64,000 nucleotides of DNA from Yponomeuta sedellus (GCA_934045075.1 OW203724.1:15119143-15183142); one strand, 5' to 3'; shown: positions 12,386 through 23,250, counted from the first letter of the stretch. A program made the numbers and translations. Notes: generated by a model from the letters alone, not told the origin.

Positions 12386-12467
12386 AAATTTTTAGCCTCT
12401 AAATAGGTTTTTAAATTTGTCCTTAGCACGGGTTAGTGCATTAAAAATAAAAATAGTATAACCATAT

Positions 12468-12889
12468 GGTGCTTGTGAGATTTTTGGTGGAATTTAGCAA
12501 AGTAATTTTCACATTTTAATGCTATTATAGATTTCCGAAAAGTAACGCCTAATTCCATACAATATTAGTGAATTTATTTAACTACAGTGACAGCTTTTTG
12601 ACATGGGAAGAAAGGACTCCAAAATCTTATACTGCCAAACTCTTGAACGAAAATGCTATTTGATTACCAACCACACTCTCCTATGAAAAGGCAACTCAAG
12701 AGGCCATCTCGAGTTACCTCGAGTCGTCATCTTTCTTTCTTTTTCTTTCATCTTCACCGATGGGATTTCGTAAGCTTATATACGCCACAACATTGTAATA
12801 CTGTCTATGGTGCCCTCCATCATGAATGACTGCTGTGGCTCAGACGTCAAACAAAAAATGGAGGTACAGTACAAACAGCAAAGTGTAAT
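12468..12889. other. unassigned stretch
   Basis: No gene or element recognised. It contains a CTCGAGTTACCTCGAG direct/inverted motif near 12707 and a (TTTC)n-rich run. Confidence 0.3.
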
Positions 12890-13245
12890 CTGCAATCTTG
12901 ACTTATTAATAGAGCTGTTAAGTTTGAACATGATATATTATATTATTTCCTCTTCCCATACATAATTTATTTATTAGTATGTATGTATGTGTATCTTAAT
13001 TATTTATTAATTTAATTGTTTATGTATGTGGTTTAAGTAAGTTTCTATAAATTTCGTTGAATTCCTGATTTCAATATTTCTGTATTGCACCGACTACCCG
13101 TCTTAAATTTCTTTCATGTCTACGTCTATGGTTGCCTGGAAGAAATTGGTTTTAGTAATAAGGCCGCCATTTGTACTATATTTTTTATATTATTTCTGTT
13201 ACTGTTTATTTCTGTGTACAATAAAGAATATTCCATCTATCTATC
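12890..13245 (+). mobile_element. non-LTR retrotransposon 3' UTR tail
   Basis: CCGACTACCCGTCTTAAATTT, GGAAGAAATTGGTTTTAG, AAGGCCGCCATTTGTAC and the terminal CAATAAAGAATATTCC match the tail at 3.0 kb. It ends in an ATCT microsatellite. No coding part remains. The 5' limit is approximate. Confidence 0.75.
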
Positions 13246-13345
13246 TATATACGATAGATACGAGTATATATACGATAGATACGATATACTATATACGATA
13301 GATACGAGTATATATCTATCTATATACTCGTATCTATCTATACCC
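13228..13345. repeat. ATCT/ATAGATACG microsatellite-like array
   Basis: Repeated CTAT, CGATAGATACGA and GAGTATATA blocks follow directly on the retroelement tail. Part of it is self-complementary (ACGAGTATATA versus TATATACTCGT), so it can fold. Confidence 0.8.
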
Positions 13346-14039
13346 AGTACTATGGTCACCAGGCAAGGACGCCAGTGTCTGTATTAAGCGACTGTACTTT
13401 CGACCTAGCATGTAATCGGAGAGACACTCAAACGTTTCTAAGCGGGAGCAAAATATCTGTGTACCTCGTGTAATATGTTTGTATTGAGAGGAGATTGTAT
13501 GCCCTAGAAATCGTTACATGGAAACAAATTCGCAAATTTGCTTGAGCTGATTTGTGATTCATTTCAGAACCACTATGTACTTATAACTTGATAAGCGGGA
13601 TTTTATTTATAAGCTTTCTTACATTCATAATATTTTTAATTCTCGTCCTTTTTAAAAACTGATGTTATTTTTAGTTTGTGGTTTTAATTTGTTCGTTTGT
13701 ATAATAATAAAGCGTAAAGCATAATTATTAGGAAACAGACCAGATTTTTGTACGTTACTGGTAGCCATTAACGACCAATTCCTAAAAATATAGGATTTGT
13801 CGACAATCACGATTGGCGCCCCGTTAGTATACTTCCTGTTTTCTTATAGAGAAGGATGTTGTTTGTAGTCAAGTAGCATATTTTTTCGAAAACAATGACA
13901 TACTGCCTGTTTTTCGTAGAGCAGCAACAGCCCTATCAGATGTGGTTGATAACATCTTTACGGATCAAGATTCGCTCGTGACTATTCTCGTCCTCTTTTG
14001 ACTGCCTCAGCAGCTTTGATTTCTAAATTATGACAATGG
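13346..14039. other. unassigned stretch
   Basis: No gene recognised. The sequence from about 13900 may already be decayed RT-element DNA that continues into the next feature. Confidence 0.3.
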
Positions 14040-14400
14040 ATTTGGCCGTCAAATGGTTTAGTAGTTACCTCAGTAATCAGCAATCGCCAACAGCGAGTGC
14101 GAGTTGGGTGTCAAGATGGATCCCTTATTGAATCTATTCATCGTTGTGTGCCCAAATTGTGGGGTTATTCATACTACCTTTCATAGTACCTACTGATATT
14201 GCAATTTGTATACAAAACTGCCGCTACCAAGAGTACGCTGATGACCTGCAGATTTGTATTTCCTTCAATCTGACTAAAATCACCTCAGTTGTAAGCAGTT
14301 TAAATGAGGATTCGTACAGGATTTCAATATGATCCAAAGATACTGCCTTAGTGTCGAAACCCAAAAAGTCGCAATACATTTTATTGGGAGCAAAGATACA
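14040..14400 (+). pseudogene. decayed non-LTR RT fragment
   Basis: AVKWFSSYLS-like residues lead, through frame breaks, to QEYADDLQICISF, which holds the YADD active site. Downstream peptide fragments resemble the NPKKSQY segment after the RT palm. The context is like the 27-30 kb element. Stop codons and frame changes show it is dead. Confidence 0.65.
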
Positions 14401-14804
14401 TAGCTAAAGTTACCACTTTACCACAATTTCCAATCCTATTTAATTCTATACCTACTCACCGAGTCAAAGAAGTGTGCAACTTGTGTCTCATGGATCATGG
14501 ACGAAAGTTTAGGGTTTGAGAGCCATGTGTTGAGATGGGTGCCACTTCAAACTTAAAACTCTATACATATTTTTTATTTACCAATATTCGTAGAATTACA
14601 ACAGAGACCACTTTCTAAAGTAAATTAGTGTCTTGCTACGTCTCTTCGTTCTCGACCATCCTCATCCAGCTACTACCAGCAATCTGTCTTAGATCTTAGG
14701 GCCAGCGAACTTGTGAGCAACTGGGCAGTGAACTGGTGGAGCTGGCGCCCCCACTGCGTTGGAAATATTTCGCACACAGATCCAATGAAGAAATCACTTA
14801 ATTA
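14401..14804. other. unassigned stretch after the RT fragment
   Basis: No further motif recognised; probably more decayed retroelement sequence. Confidence 0.3.
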
Positions 14805-14905
14805 TATTGAGCAAACGTCCCCCATCAGACAGACCTTCTCACAGAGAGAGTATGGACTTAATTTACTCACGTGCCCACAGCCGATTGGCAACTTTAGGAA
14901 ATTTT
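14805..14905 (+). repeat. dispersed short repeat (cache of three copies in window)
   Basis: GTCCCCCATCAGACAGACC, TATGGACTTAATTTACTCACG and GATTGGCAACTTTA align with copies at 20.98-21.07 kb and 52.15-52.25 kb (CCCA..GCAG..CACAGGC, GGGCTTAATTACC, GCATTGGCAATTTCAA). Confidence 0.6.
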
Positions 14906-14949
14906 AAAAACCGATTTTGAGGCTAAAAATTCCACTCATTGTGGAATTT

Positions 14950-15137
14950 TTAGCGTAAGTATTGTAAAGAGGTCCGAAATTTCACTGATGCCGGCACTTG
15001 CCCATTAGCTCAGTTGGGAGCGCGCTGGCACGGTTAGCCAGAGGTCGTGGGTTCAAGTCCCGGCATAGGTGGAATTTTTAGCCTCTAAATAGGTTTTTAA
15101 AATTATCCTTAGCACGGGTTAGTGCAACAAAAAGAAT
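14950..15137 (+). repeat. tRNA-derived SINE-like copy
   Basis: Same leader (GTAAAGAGGTCCGAAATTTC), tRNA-like core (box B GGTTCAAGTCC) and tail (CCTTAGCACGGGTTAGTGCA) as the 309-bp units. It lacks the distal leader. Just upstream at 14899-14940 a short inverted piece of the tail (CTAAAAATTCCAC) is present. Confidence 0.85.
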
Positions 15138-15446
15138 ATAACTTTAAGCAATTTAATAGTGTAACTAGCCCAGTACTACTTGTATACATGTATAGGTAGA
15201 TGTGCAATTTTTGAAGTGTCGGAAAAGGGAACGTCTTCCTAAGAAAGTGCTAAGACCGAAGCGGAAGTTTTCCAATCTAACTTTATGTTACAACTTGGAA
15301 TCGTTTCAGTCTGCTGCTGCTAATGATGTGCACTGCAACGCGTGAATGTGTTTAATTTAATTACCCCTGAAACCAGAGATTTGTATTCGCCTCATCCATG
15401 GTAGCACGTCACACCTAACACTTTTGTTGTAAAGCCACCCTTAACG
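15138..15446. other. unassigned stretch
   Basis: Nothing recognised. Confidence 0.3.
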
Positions 15447-15520
15447 TTAGACAGTTTCGTCGAAGAATGTGCACTCTAATCAGATGATTAGAGTGCACAT
15501 TCTTCGACGAAACTGTCTAA
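15447..15520. repeat. perfect palindrome, 35-bp arms, 4-nt loop
   Basis: The arm running from TTAGACAGTTTCGTCG to GCACTCTAATC is followed by AGAT and then by its exact inverse. There are no mismatches. No element ends flank it. Confidence 0.95.
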
Positions 15521-15850
15521 TAGAGACTTAATAAAAATTGTTTTGCCAACGACAGGCTAAAAAAGAAAACTAAGTACCTATATAAAGTAAAGGCTGATAT
15601 TGTGCTGTCGACTATATTAACCATACCGACTTACTATACCATACTATATATACTATATATTTACTATACTTACCATACCGACCATAATGGCAGAACTAAA
15701 ATGTTTTAATATTTTCACATACCATGAGTGAGTGACAGAGAGACACAAGGTGAGTGAGCCACGTAGTAAATAGCAAAATAAGCAATAAAGTCAGTAGATA
15801 GATAGTTACTTATCTGGAAGAGATCACTTTTAGTGACGAGCCCGCCGCCA

Positions 15851-16040
15851 ACTAGCTGACCCAGCGAACTTCGTACCGCCTAACAGTTGGTCCTTTAATT
15901 TTTTTAATTTTTTCTCACCGTAAGAACCATACTCGTACTTCAAGGAATATCCTAAAAAAAGAATTAGTGAAATCGGTTCAGCTACACTCGAGATTTGCGC
16001 TTACCAACACATTCACCGATTCATTTTTTTATTATAGATA
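15851..16040 (-). mobile_element. Helitron-like non-autonomous element (probable)
   Basis: It starts with ACTAGCTGACCCAGCGAACT and ends in TTATTATAGATA. This matches the reversed form of short Helitron-like families in moths, whose 3' end is CTAGT. Internal GTGAAATCGGTTCAGC and GCTTACCAACACATTC blocks are typical of that repeat. Classification is from memory of such ends, not from a rolling-circle protein. Confidence 0.5.
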
Positions 16041-16899
16041 AAGTGTTCTCTATCTATCTATTTATCTAGAGAGATACTTCTTTGTAGATGTAACCGAGTG
16101 GCTTTCAACGAAATTTCTAAGAATGCCAAAAGGCTGCGGCTCTGACCGTTAACTAGCACTCACGTAGAGAGAGAGTGGCGTTATTCAGTCATGTGTCACG
16201 CCGCCAAACGTAATGTTCCATATAAATAATCCCGAATAAAGCCTTCAGACAAAACGGGCGACACAAGTGGGGAAGAGTAGATTTATCTTCCCGGATCTAA
16301 TCTTGTGGATAGCAGTTGCACAAAAATTTTTCGTCTCAATTTTCGCGACGCACCCCCGCCGATGGTAAACACTGAGACAATTTCCTTCTGCCTTCGAAAA
16401 ACTCATTTGGAAGAACATTCGCCGAATAGTTACTTAAGAGAGTCCCGAGATAGTCGCTTTATACACGTCGCTCCCGTGTCAGATTAAACACCGATGTAGA
16501 TAAAGTAGGGGTTTATTGATGAAAACACCGCGCGCACTGATGCTATCGAGTATTACGTTGAGCAGTTACACTCAGTGATAGTTAAAAACATAAATATCCA
16601 ACTAGCGCTAAAATAACCCCAGGTTTAATTGTGAGAAGACGAGCGGGGCTTGTTAATTGAGTTGCCAATCGGAACGAGTGCAGTATTACCCTGGAACTAT
16701 ATTCCGTAATCTTGTCCACTAAAACGCGCAGTAGTGCAAAGGTGCATACTACGTAGTTACAAATGAGGACGAGATTACTTCACAATTGGGGATCGGATAC
16801 ACTTGGTAAGTTATTCTGATAATTATAAATATCTATGGAACTGCTACTGTCAGACAGCCATCTTGAGAGGTACCTAGATATTTCCACGGGTTATATTTG
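16041..16899. other. unassigned stretch with an ATCT run
   Basis: A CTATCTATCTATTTATCT run is at about 16053. The rest is of mixed composition, CpG-containing, with no recognised protein. Confidence 0.3.
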
Positions 16900-16972
16900 G
16901 TATCAATCCTTGTATTCCTCACTTCTGGGGCACGGGTCTCTTCCTGCATCGCAGGAAGGTTAGGCCATACTT
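16900..16972 (+). repeat. family A repeat, 5' fragment
   Basis: TATCAATCCTTG, then GGCACGGGTCTCTTCCTGC and GCAGGAAGGTTAGGCCATAC. Only the first 70 bp of the 340-bp family remain. Confidence 0.8.
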
Positions 16973-17804
16973 AAATGAAGTCAATAGTTTGAGGTTAATG
17001 TGTTAAAGCAATCATCAGTTACGCTGTCATTTACTATTTATTGCCCAATTAATATTGTTACCGTCACGCGTGACGCACAAAATGAACCAATCACAAAGTG
17101 AAAATATACATACGTATAAACGCATTTATTTTCTTGGAGGTAAAAATGAAAGCGTCGTAATAAACTAAGTAGCTACGTTATATACCAAATAAATCAACGA
17201 CTACTCGGCGAACGGACTTTCTTACATCCTCAGAAAGAATAATAAACAGAAAACATACATCGAAAAAACACACGCCAAATCAAAGTCAATTCGGACCAAA
17301 AACACACGGAGAAATAAATTGGAATTCTTTTCACAGACACCTTACGGGATCCATTAAGGAGCGAGCTAATACGGTCGGGATTGTTTAAGAGTTAGTTTAA
17401 GATTTAAGCCAAATGGGGAGAGCACGTCGTCAGCAGGGGTCGTGAGCCGCTGGGATCAAGTTGGGCCGTGGAGTGGACTCCCCAACTCACCGCTCACGTA
17501 ACTCACTCCGTCTGATCACTCCTATAATTCCACTTGTTTCTAATTTGTTGGCTAACTTACTTTTTTATTACTTGCTAACTAGTAAACAAGGCTGCCGGGA
17601 AAACATATTGCTAATCTAACGCCTTTTCTACACGGGCTCAGTACGTGACAGGAATAAAAGGTGCAGGAATAAATTAGGTTGCCGGTTTAGCATGTATGCG
17701 CGTTGCTTCGTTGATAAGGGGCTGGTTTCTGATTGATTAAAAGGACAGCGAGATTTACCAAGTTGAGACTGAATGATTTAAAATTAGTTCAAGCAATAAT
17801 TGAC
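16973..17804. other. unassigned stretch
   Basis: No gene, RNA or element recognised. Confidence 0.3.
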
Positions 17805-18040
17805 CCAGTCGTCGTCGTCAGGCTATTCTAGTCCATTGCTGGACATAGCCCTCCCCTAAAGAGCGCCACGTTGTGCTATCATAGGGGGTAATGCCCATAA
17901 TCCCCACGCTGGGCATGCGGGTTGGGGATTGCAGTTTGGTGGAATTGTACTGGAGGGGGCGCTGCTGCCCACCACCCAATTGGTGTCCCTTTGTCGCCTT
18001 TTACGACACCCGCGGGAAGAATTGGGTCAAACGCTAGAAA
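17805..18040 (+). repeat. dispersed repeat, copy 1 (CACGCTGGGCATGCGGG family)
   Basis: GTCGTCGTCAGGCTATTCTAG, CATTGCTGGACATAGCCCTC, TAATGCCCATAATCCCCACG and TTACGACACCCGCGGGAAGA are shared in order with 54896-55140. No protein is recognised; probably a retroelement 3' part or SINE. Confidence 0.8.
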
Positions 18041-18483
18041 AAATAAACATTGAATTAATCCAAAGTCTAGGTGATATTGATAGACATGGAAAACGATGAA
18101 TAAAATGAACACAAAGGTAATCAAATCCCGCCGATCACGGAGTACCTAATGGCGCTCCTCCAGGGAAAATACACGAGTTAAAATTGAATTATTTCGTACT
18201 CTTCACGATTTTCACGGCATAGGAACCATTGGAAAATTATTAAATCAAATCACGATTGCGGACGTGAGAAAGTAATCAAAATTTATTATTCGTGCTCTTC
18301 GATTTTGAGGATATTAGGTCGGTAGGTACAAGAAAGCAATTCTAATTTCCTGGTATCTTTCCGGGAACAAAAAATAAATGCTGCAATTTGGAAATTTGTA
18401 ACTTTTATGTTAGTATTTTTAGGCTTTACTTTATGCAATAATGTATTGTAATGTAATTGCAGTTTATTATAAAAGATCATAAT

Positions 18484-18524
18484 TTACTTATTCCTCCGCC
18501 CTACGCATGCGGAGGAATAAGTAA
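18484..18524. repeat. perfect palindrome, 16-bp arms, 9-nt loop
   Basis: TTACTTATTCCTCCGC (18484-18499) is mirrored by 18509-18524. Confidence 0.95.
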
Positions 18525-19429
18525 TTCTAGTAATATAGTAATTCTATTGTTCTAAAAGTAACCATGTTAGTCATGTGATTTCTGACCTTGTGGAGCCCAA
18601 AGCCTGACAAGCTAGACACTGGGGTCCCCAAGTGTCCGAAATTGCACTTTTTGTTGCATCTTTTTGCACGCATTTATATTAGTAAAACAAAGCAATTGTT
18701 CGCGAGGAAACTTATACTACTTTTGGATGAATTCTAAATATCAATGCGAAATGTAAAACACTCTTAAAGAAACCTCTAGCGGTGGTTTATAATTAGCTTT
18801 ATGTCATAAGAACGCTCCAAATTATCAGTCCGCTGCGTAATAATTTCTTAAACTGAGAGTGATATTGGTTTTATAATAAAGGGGTAGAAAAACTCAGAAA
18901 AGAAAACTATCAAAATAATAAAAATATTTCTTTTGTGTTTAGTCATAAAAGGCAAAAAAATCAAGGAACTCTATTATATTATTAAATTTTGCCCTAATAA
19001 TATTTTCTAATAAATTTTCTAAGGGTGGAGACTCAGAAAAACTTTTTACGATACAACTCACATATTGATAAACGTTTCATACATTACAAACACCGTATCA
19101 CGCCATATTTTGATCTTAATTTGTATGGGGCTTTTAAGTACCACGTGACCCGCCTGAGCGCTATTATAGGTGTCTTCCTCCTACCCGCCCTTGCGCACGC
19201 GCGGGTGCGAGGCTGTGTTCTCGGCAAAGCCTAAGGTCTACCATAAAACGCAATTTTTTTATAAAAAAAATATTTTCGCCTTAGCCTGCCGAGTTACTAT
19301 AACATTTGTGATCGTATGCACTAAACTGCGTTTAGTTAACCTACATTATGTAATGTTCATGAAATATAAAGACTCGTTTTAAACAAACAAAAGTACCACG
19401 TGACTAGGATTAGTTCAACAAGTTATATT
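18525..19429. other. unassigned stretch
   Basis: A CG-rich block near 19140-19235 (GCGCACGCGCGGGTGCGAGG) interrupts AT-rich DNA. Open frames there are not recognisable. Confidence 0.3.
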
Positions 19430-19500
19430 TTTAAAACGGGCCAAGTGCGTGTCGGGCCTCGCGCAGTGTAGGGTTTCGTAGAAGGAGGGGGTTTTAAACT
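19430..19500 (+). repeat. fragment of GGCCAAGTGCG repeat
   Basis: AACGGGCCAAGTGCGTGTCG and TCGCGCAGTGTAGGGTTTCG belong to a common moth interspersed repeat. A related element with both ends lies at 48.23-48.39 kb. Confidence 0.6.
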
Positions 19501-19756
19501 GCTTGAAAAAACTAATAACTATTTTATAGTTTTTTTTTAATTTGATTTGTACGAAGTCGTCCCATAACTGGTTAACTTGGAAAACCTACTCGTACTTAAC
19601 CGTGATTGTTTTTCTTTTATGTTCATTATTACGTGCAACTTATCGGATTTTATTCACGTTTCTAAAATCAACTGTGTAGCTGCGAAGAAGGAGAGAACAA
19701 AAATGCATTTTGCAAATTTAGATTTTTTTTTCTGTATCGATTTTACACATAATATA

Positions 19757-19895
19757 ACATAACCTCTCGCCTGTCTCCCAGAGGGGTAGGGAGAGACCAG
19801 GAAAAGTCACTTGCCACGATCCTGACAGATCATCCTTCGCTTCATCAACGTTCATAAGTCATTGCATAAACGCTCGCACGGGTACTTTTTATCTT
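19757..19895 (+). repeat. dispersed repeat (CCCAGAGGGGTAGG family)
   Basis: ACCTCTCGCCTGTCTCCCAG, GGGGTAGGGAGAGACC and CTTGCCACGATCCT recur at 42.46-42.53 kb (+) and 46.89-46.98 kb (-). Confidence 0.7.
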
Positions 19896-20096
19896 CGCCT
19901 TTGCTAATATATCGTTATATTCTATTGTTACATGACAAACAATGTAACATTTCAATTTCAGCTTTTGTAGCTATTGGTGTCTAGTATATGTAGCTATCAT
20001 GTCAGGCGTCAGTATTTTAACACCCGGAGTCATCGAAGCGTTACATTCGATCTTAAATTAAGCTTAAATCAAGTTACATTTGGGCTTAAATAAAAC

Positions 20097-20456
20097 CGAG
20101 AAGTCGTGGCCTAGCCGAACCGAGTGATTGGAATCAATCACTTGAGTTAAGAAACAACAGGCGCGGTCAGGCGCGGTCAGGTGCAGGATGGGCGACCGTC
20201 CTGTGACTACCGCTAGTGGCCTTTTTTTTTAGCGCTTCCGTGCTTCGCAAGGCACGTGAAGCCGTTGGTGTCACGTAATCGCAGTCGTTAAACCATGTCA
20301 GAGGCCTTATGAGTGGCTTGATAACTTCTGACAGTAAGACCCGCCACTGTCTTACAATCCTCCACCAACCCGGTCTTGGCCCCTGTGGTGAAGTATGGCC
20401 TAACCTTCCTGGTATGCAGGAAAAAACCCGTGATCCAGCAGTGGGGACATACAATT
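20097..20456 (-). repeat. family A repeat, nearly full length
   Basis: Read on the minus strand it starts GTATGTCCCCACTGCTGG. It passes through the TCCGGG/TGGTGGAGGATTG and GGCTTAACG..GGCACC-like blocks and ends with CAGGTGCTGGATGG-like, GACCGCGCCTG and the GATTCCAATCACTCGG terminus. About 350 bp. A GGCGCGGTCA unit is duplicated at 20161-20180. No protein is encoded; the copy spacing elsewhere suggests a SINE or retroelement tail. Confidence 0.85.
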
Positions 20457-20592
20457 AAAACGCCAAATAAAACAACGGCTGACTAACACCGTTTATTTAA
20501 TGGGAGTCTAAATAAATTTAACCGGCCCGCAAAATAATTCAAATAACTAGACACCGAGCGTAAACAATAACAACAGCGATCGGGCTACGCTC

Positions 20593-20931
20593 ATGAATAA
20601 AATTATGTTACCCGAAGAAATATTCAGTATAATCTGTCGTGAGTGCCACAGGAAGGTTCGCTATTGCTCTTCGGGGCGCTGTTACTTTCATTTTAACTGC
20701 CACAACGATGTGAAAATATTTCTCAGCTCGGTTATGGCCGCCGAGAGGGCGGACTCACAGCGACGCCAGCGCGGCTACATTACAAGAAATATACGCTCCC
20801 TAAGAACATTTTCATTCGCAAAAAATGTGTTTATTAATAATAGAGACCTTTTCTTGTCAGCTGCGGCCGTGGACACATACTCAAATTATATTAAGAGGAA
20901 GTCCTTGTGGACAGGCATCTCACATAGGTAA
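20593..20931 (+). CDS. unrecognised 112-codon open frame, possible exon
   Basis: It encodes a Cys/His-containing N-terminus (CRECHRKVRYCSSGRCYF then HFNC) and an Arg-rich middle (DSQRRQRGYITRNIR). I do not recognise the family. The stop lies just at CACATAG/GTAAAAA, which resembles a weak splice donor, so it could be a first exon. Surrounding DNA on both sides is repeat (20097-20456 and 20940-21075), so a chance frame is at least as likely. Confidence 0.2.
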   Translation: MNKIMLPEEIFSIICRECHRKVRYCSSGRCYFHFNCHNDVKIFLSSVMAAERADSQRRQRGYITRNIRSLRTFSFAKNVFINNRDLFLSAAAVDTYSNYIKRKSLWTGISHR

Positions 20932-20939
20932 AAAAAACC

Positions 20940-21075
20940 GTCAAGTGCGAGCTGGATTGGCGCATACCACATTTTTTATGCAGCCTTTAAATGCCCCACT
21001 GCAGTACACAGGCCTGCTCTCAGGGTATGGGCTTAATTACCGCGCGCGCCCACCGCGCATTGGCAATTTCAAGGG
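20940..21075 (+). repeat. dispersed short repeat (same family as 14805)
   Basis: CCCACTGCAGTACACAGGCC, GGTATGGGCTTAATTACC and GCATTGGCAATTTCAA match the family seen at 14.8 and 52.2 kb. Confidence 0.65.
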
Positions 21076-21189
21076 GTGATATTTGAATACCTTAAACACT
21101 AACGATTCCACACGATATTTTCCTTCACTCACGGTTAGCAACTGGTATTGCTACTATGACTTCACAAATGAACTTAGAAAACAAAGTCT

Positions 21190-21270
21190 TTGTATATGCC
21201 CGCACTGGGAATCGAACCAGGGTATCCCACTTCCGAGTCCATTGCTATATGCACTGGACTACCGCCGGCT
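21190..21270 (-). repeat. tRNA-like SINE fragment
   Basis: On the minus strand GGCGGTAGTCCAGTGC (box A type) is followed by TGGTTCGATTCCCAGTGC (box B type). Spacing fits a tRNA-derived promoter. Confidence 0.6.
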
Positions 21271-21630
21271 CATAAACCAGCTCTTGTACCACCATAAATA
21301 TAATTAAATAATTCTTGATACTAACTTCACTTTTCATTTTCACTTCTTAGAACTTCTTATAACTTTAAAAATCCTAACTGCACTTCTATTGTAATCAGGG
21401 ATGTTTTCTCGTGGTCCCATTATTTTATCCCGTTAACGATAGTTATCTCTCGTTGTCCTGTTATTCTCAAATAACTACAGTCTCATTTTTGATTCCGTAG
21501 AATTCTGACAGTTATAATTTTTTGATATATCAGAGATTACAAACCTTTTGGGCCAGGCACATTTTTCAATTTCAATAAGAGTCTGAATATCTGAGTCTAT
21601 ACATTTTATTTGTTAGTGAATGTTTCCATT

Positions 21631-21930
21631 TTATAAAGTGCGGTGCTTGACATTAAAAGTGAATTTACGACGAGTGATAATTACGTCTCTTTTCGTCACA
21701 ACCAGCAAAAACCGCGCAAGTAAAGATAACATATTTTCATTAAAATCTTTAATCATCATTAATACTAATATCACTATGAAAATTATGAAAGAGTCTGCGA
21801 CTGTGTCAATCAAATCGTCGAGAGTGCACATCTTATCTTCTTCTTTGATTGTACGGCTGATACATTCTTGCCATTGATCAGGAGTAACGTTACTAATACT
21901 TTCCAGTAATAGTTTTTTAACTTCCGCCAT
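21631..21930 (-). pseudogene. C-terminal remnant of a DDE transposase (Tc1/IS630-like)
   Basis: The N-terminal half of this 99-codon frame (VTPDQWQECISRTIKEEDKM then LDDLIDTVADSF) resembles the tail of insect DDE_3-type transposases, where an NVTPEIW-like segment and an acidic helix follow the catalytic domain. The catalytic Asp/Glu residues are absent. The rest is hydrophobic filler encoded by AT-rich DNA. It lies inside the Tc1-like element and points to its left end, as expected for the 3' part of its gene. The ATG may be fortuitous. Confidence 0.5.
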
Positions 21931-22510
21931 TTTAAAACTTCTGTTGTGTGAAGTTTTGAAGTTTTCATTTCAATTGAATAAAAATCAATCAAAGTGACAG
22001 ACGCGACGTGACAGCTAACATTTTATTCTTCTAAAAAGGTTTATGCCCGGTTTCTGAGGTTCACAGTTAATGGTTCGTTAGCTATAGAATCAATAAAGTT
22101 ATCAGTTCAATAAACGTCAGTTAACTGTCAATGCGTTTCTGAGTACACGGAGGACGGTCGTATAGTTATCGAACCGATAAGCAGTTCACCATTCCGCCAC
22201 TAGATGGAACTATTTTGAAGCCTACTCTTAACATACGCATTTCATCTGTATTCTACTGCAGATTCAGGTTTTGCATACATAAAATAATTAAAATAATTGT
22301 TTTAAATCAACTTACAGTAAGATTTTTTTTTAAAAGATGAGAAATTTTTTTCATAACCTAAACCAATAATTTATCTTTACCACTGTCAAGAAAAAAAGTC
22401 AGATGTTAGTTTTGTGCGGCAATTTTGTTTATCAGTTCTTACTTGTCCAAACTTTACATAACTGTATGTTAATCTATTTTTCCTTCTTGATGTACCTATC
22501 TATTGTTCTA

Positions 22511-22765
22511 ATGGAACCTACAAAGGATGCCGGAAAACGGAGCAAGAACTTTACGCAACGAAAAAAGTTATTGCTTATCGAAATAGCTAAAAAGTTCGTT
22601 TCGATCTGATGGAACGACAGTAGAAGGCAAGAAAAAAGCTTGGGCTGCACTCACTAATAAATATAATGCCGCCTGTGGAAGTGGCCCTTAGAAGTGAGAA
22701 ACAATTGCATGCGTTTTATGACACGCTGAAGAAGAAGGCTCGAAGAAACTTAAGTGACGACAAAG
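22511..22765 (+). pseudogene. Harbinger Myb/SANT-like DNA-binding protein, first exon remnant
   Basis: KRSKNFTQRKKLLLIEIAKKF, then in another frame DGTTVEGKKKAWAALTNKY, then in a third frame KQLHAFYDTLKKKARRNL match in order the Myb/SANT-like domain that Harbinger elements encode beside the transposase. Two frame shifts (near 22605 and 22690) separate the pieces. The last codons (DDK) abut GTATGT, a splice donor, so the exon end seems preserved. Confidence 0.75.
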
Positions 22766-22868
22766 TATGTAGGTTTTCTTTTACTCTTTCATTTCATATT
22801 TTATAAGTTAAGAACCTACTTAACTTATAAAATATTAAATGAAAGAGTAAAAGAACATACCTACTTTG
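22760..22868. repeat. inverted repeat at the exon donor, about 48-bp arms, 8-nt loop
   Basis: CTTTTACTCTTTCATTT with TATTTTATAAGTTAA in the left arm (to 22811) is mirrored from 22820. Only a few differences and a 3-nt indel lie near the outer end. The arm includes the GTATGTAGG donor region of the Myb-like exon. Confidence 0.85.
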
Positions 22869-23052
22869 AAACATAAAACCTAAGTAAATTTTATACTCAA
22901 GTAGGTACATACGTTGAAAAATATAATAAAGTTTTCTGTAATTAGGTGGGTGTACTAGGAGCACCCACGCAAAAAGCTTTTTTTTTAAATCAAATACCTA
23001 GGTAGTTGCAGAGTTCAGCTGACTCCATAGTAAGAATGGTTTATAATCATAT

Positions 23053-23250
23053 TTATTGTATGTACTTTAATATTAATCTTACTATTTTAGGCTGGAATGT
23101 ACAAGACAGGACAGTATCCTTATTGAAACGATATCTTGCTTGGAATTCCTCATCCGAGAACATTTCAAACGGATTTCTTCGGGACCTCAAGTTTCTCGGT
23201 ACAGAAATATGTGCAACAAGATAAAAATAATAAGACTGGTTGTTTTTCAC
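23053..23250 (-). pseudogene. Harbinger transposase N-terminal remnant
   Basis: RNPFEMFSDEEFQARYRFNK resembles the start of HARBI1-type transposases, where a short acidic segment with an F-x-x-x-[FY]-R-[LF]-x-K motif precedes the DDE domain. The frame ends before any catalytic residue. It is convergent with the Myb-like exon. Confidence 0.65.

Larger units (their letters stand above)
11574..12467 (+). repeat. three tandem 309-bp units, each with a tRNA-like segment
   Basis: Units start at AACTGCAAAGTAGGTGG at 11574, 11883 and 12192, an exact 309-bp period. The third unit breaks off near 12467. Units differ at only a few positions (for example ATGGGTGA versus GTGGGTGA after the box B). Each contains a 5' leader, a tRNA-like core and a tail with CCTCTAAATAGGTTTTTAAA and CCTTAGCACGGGTTAGTGCA. 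Dispersed copies with the same leader, core and tail occur at 15.0, 26.1 and 45.7 kb, so this is a tRNA-derived SINE-like family that was locally triplicated. Confidence 0.9.
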
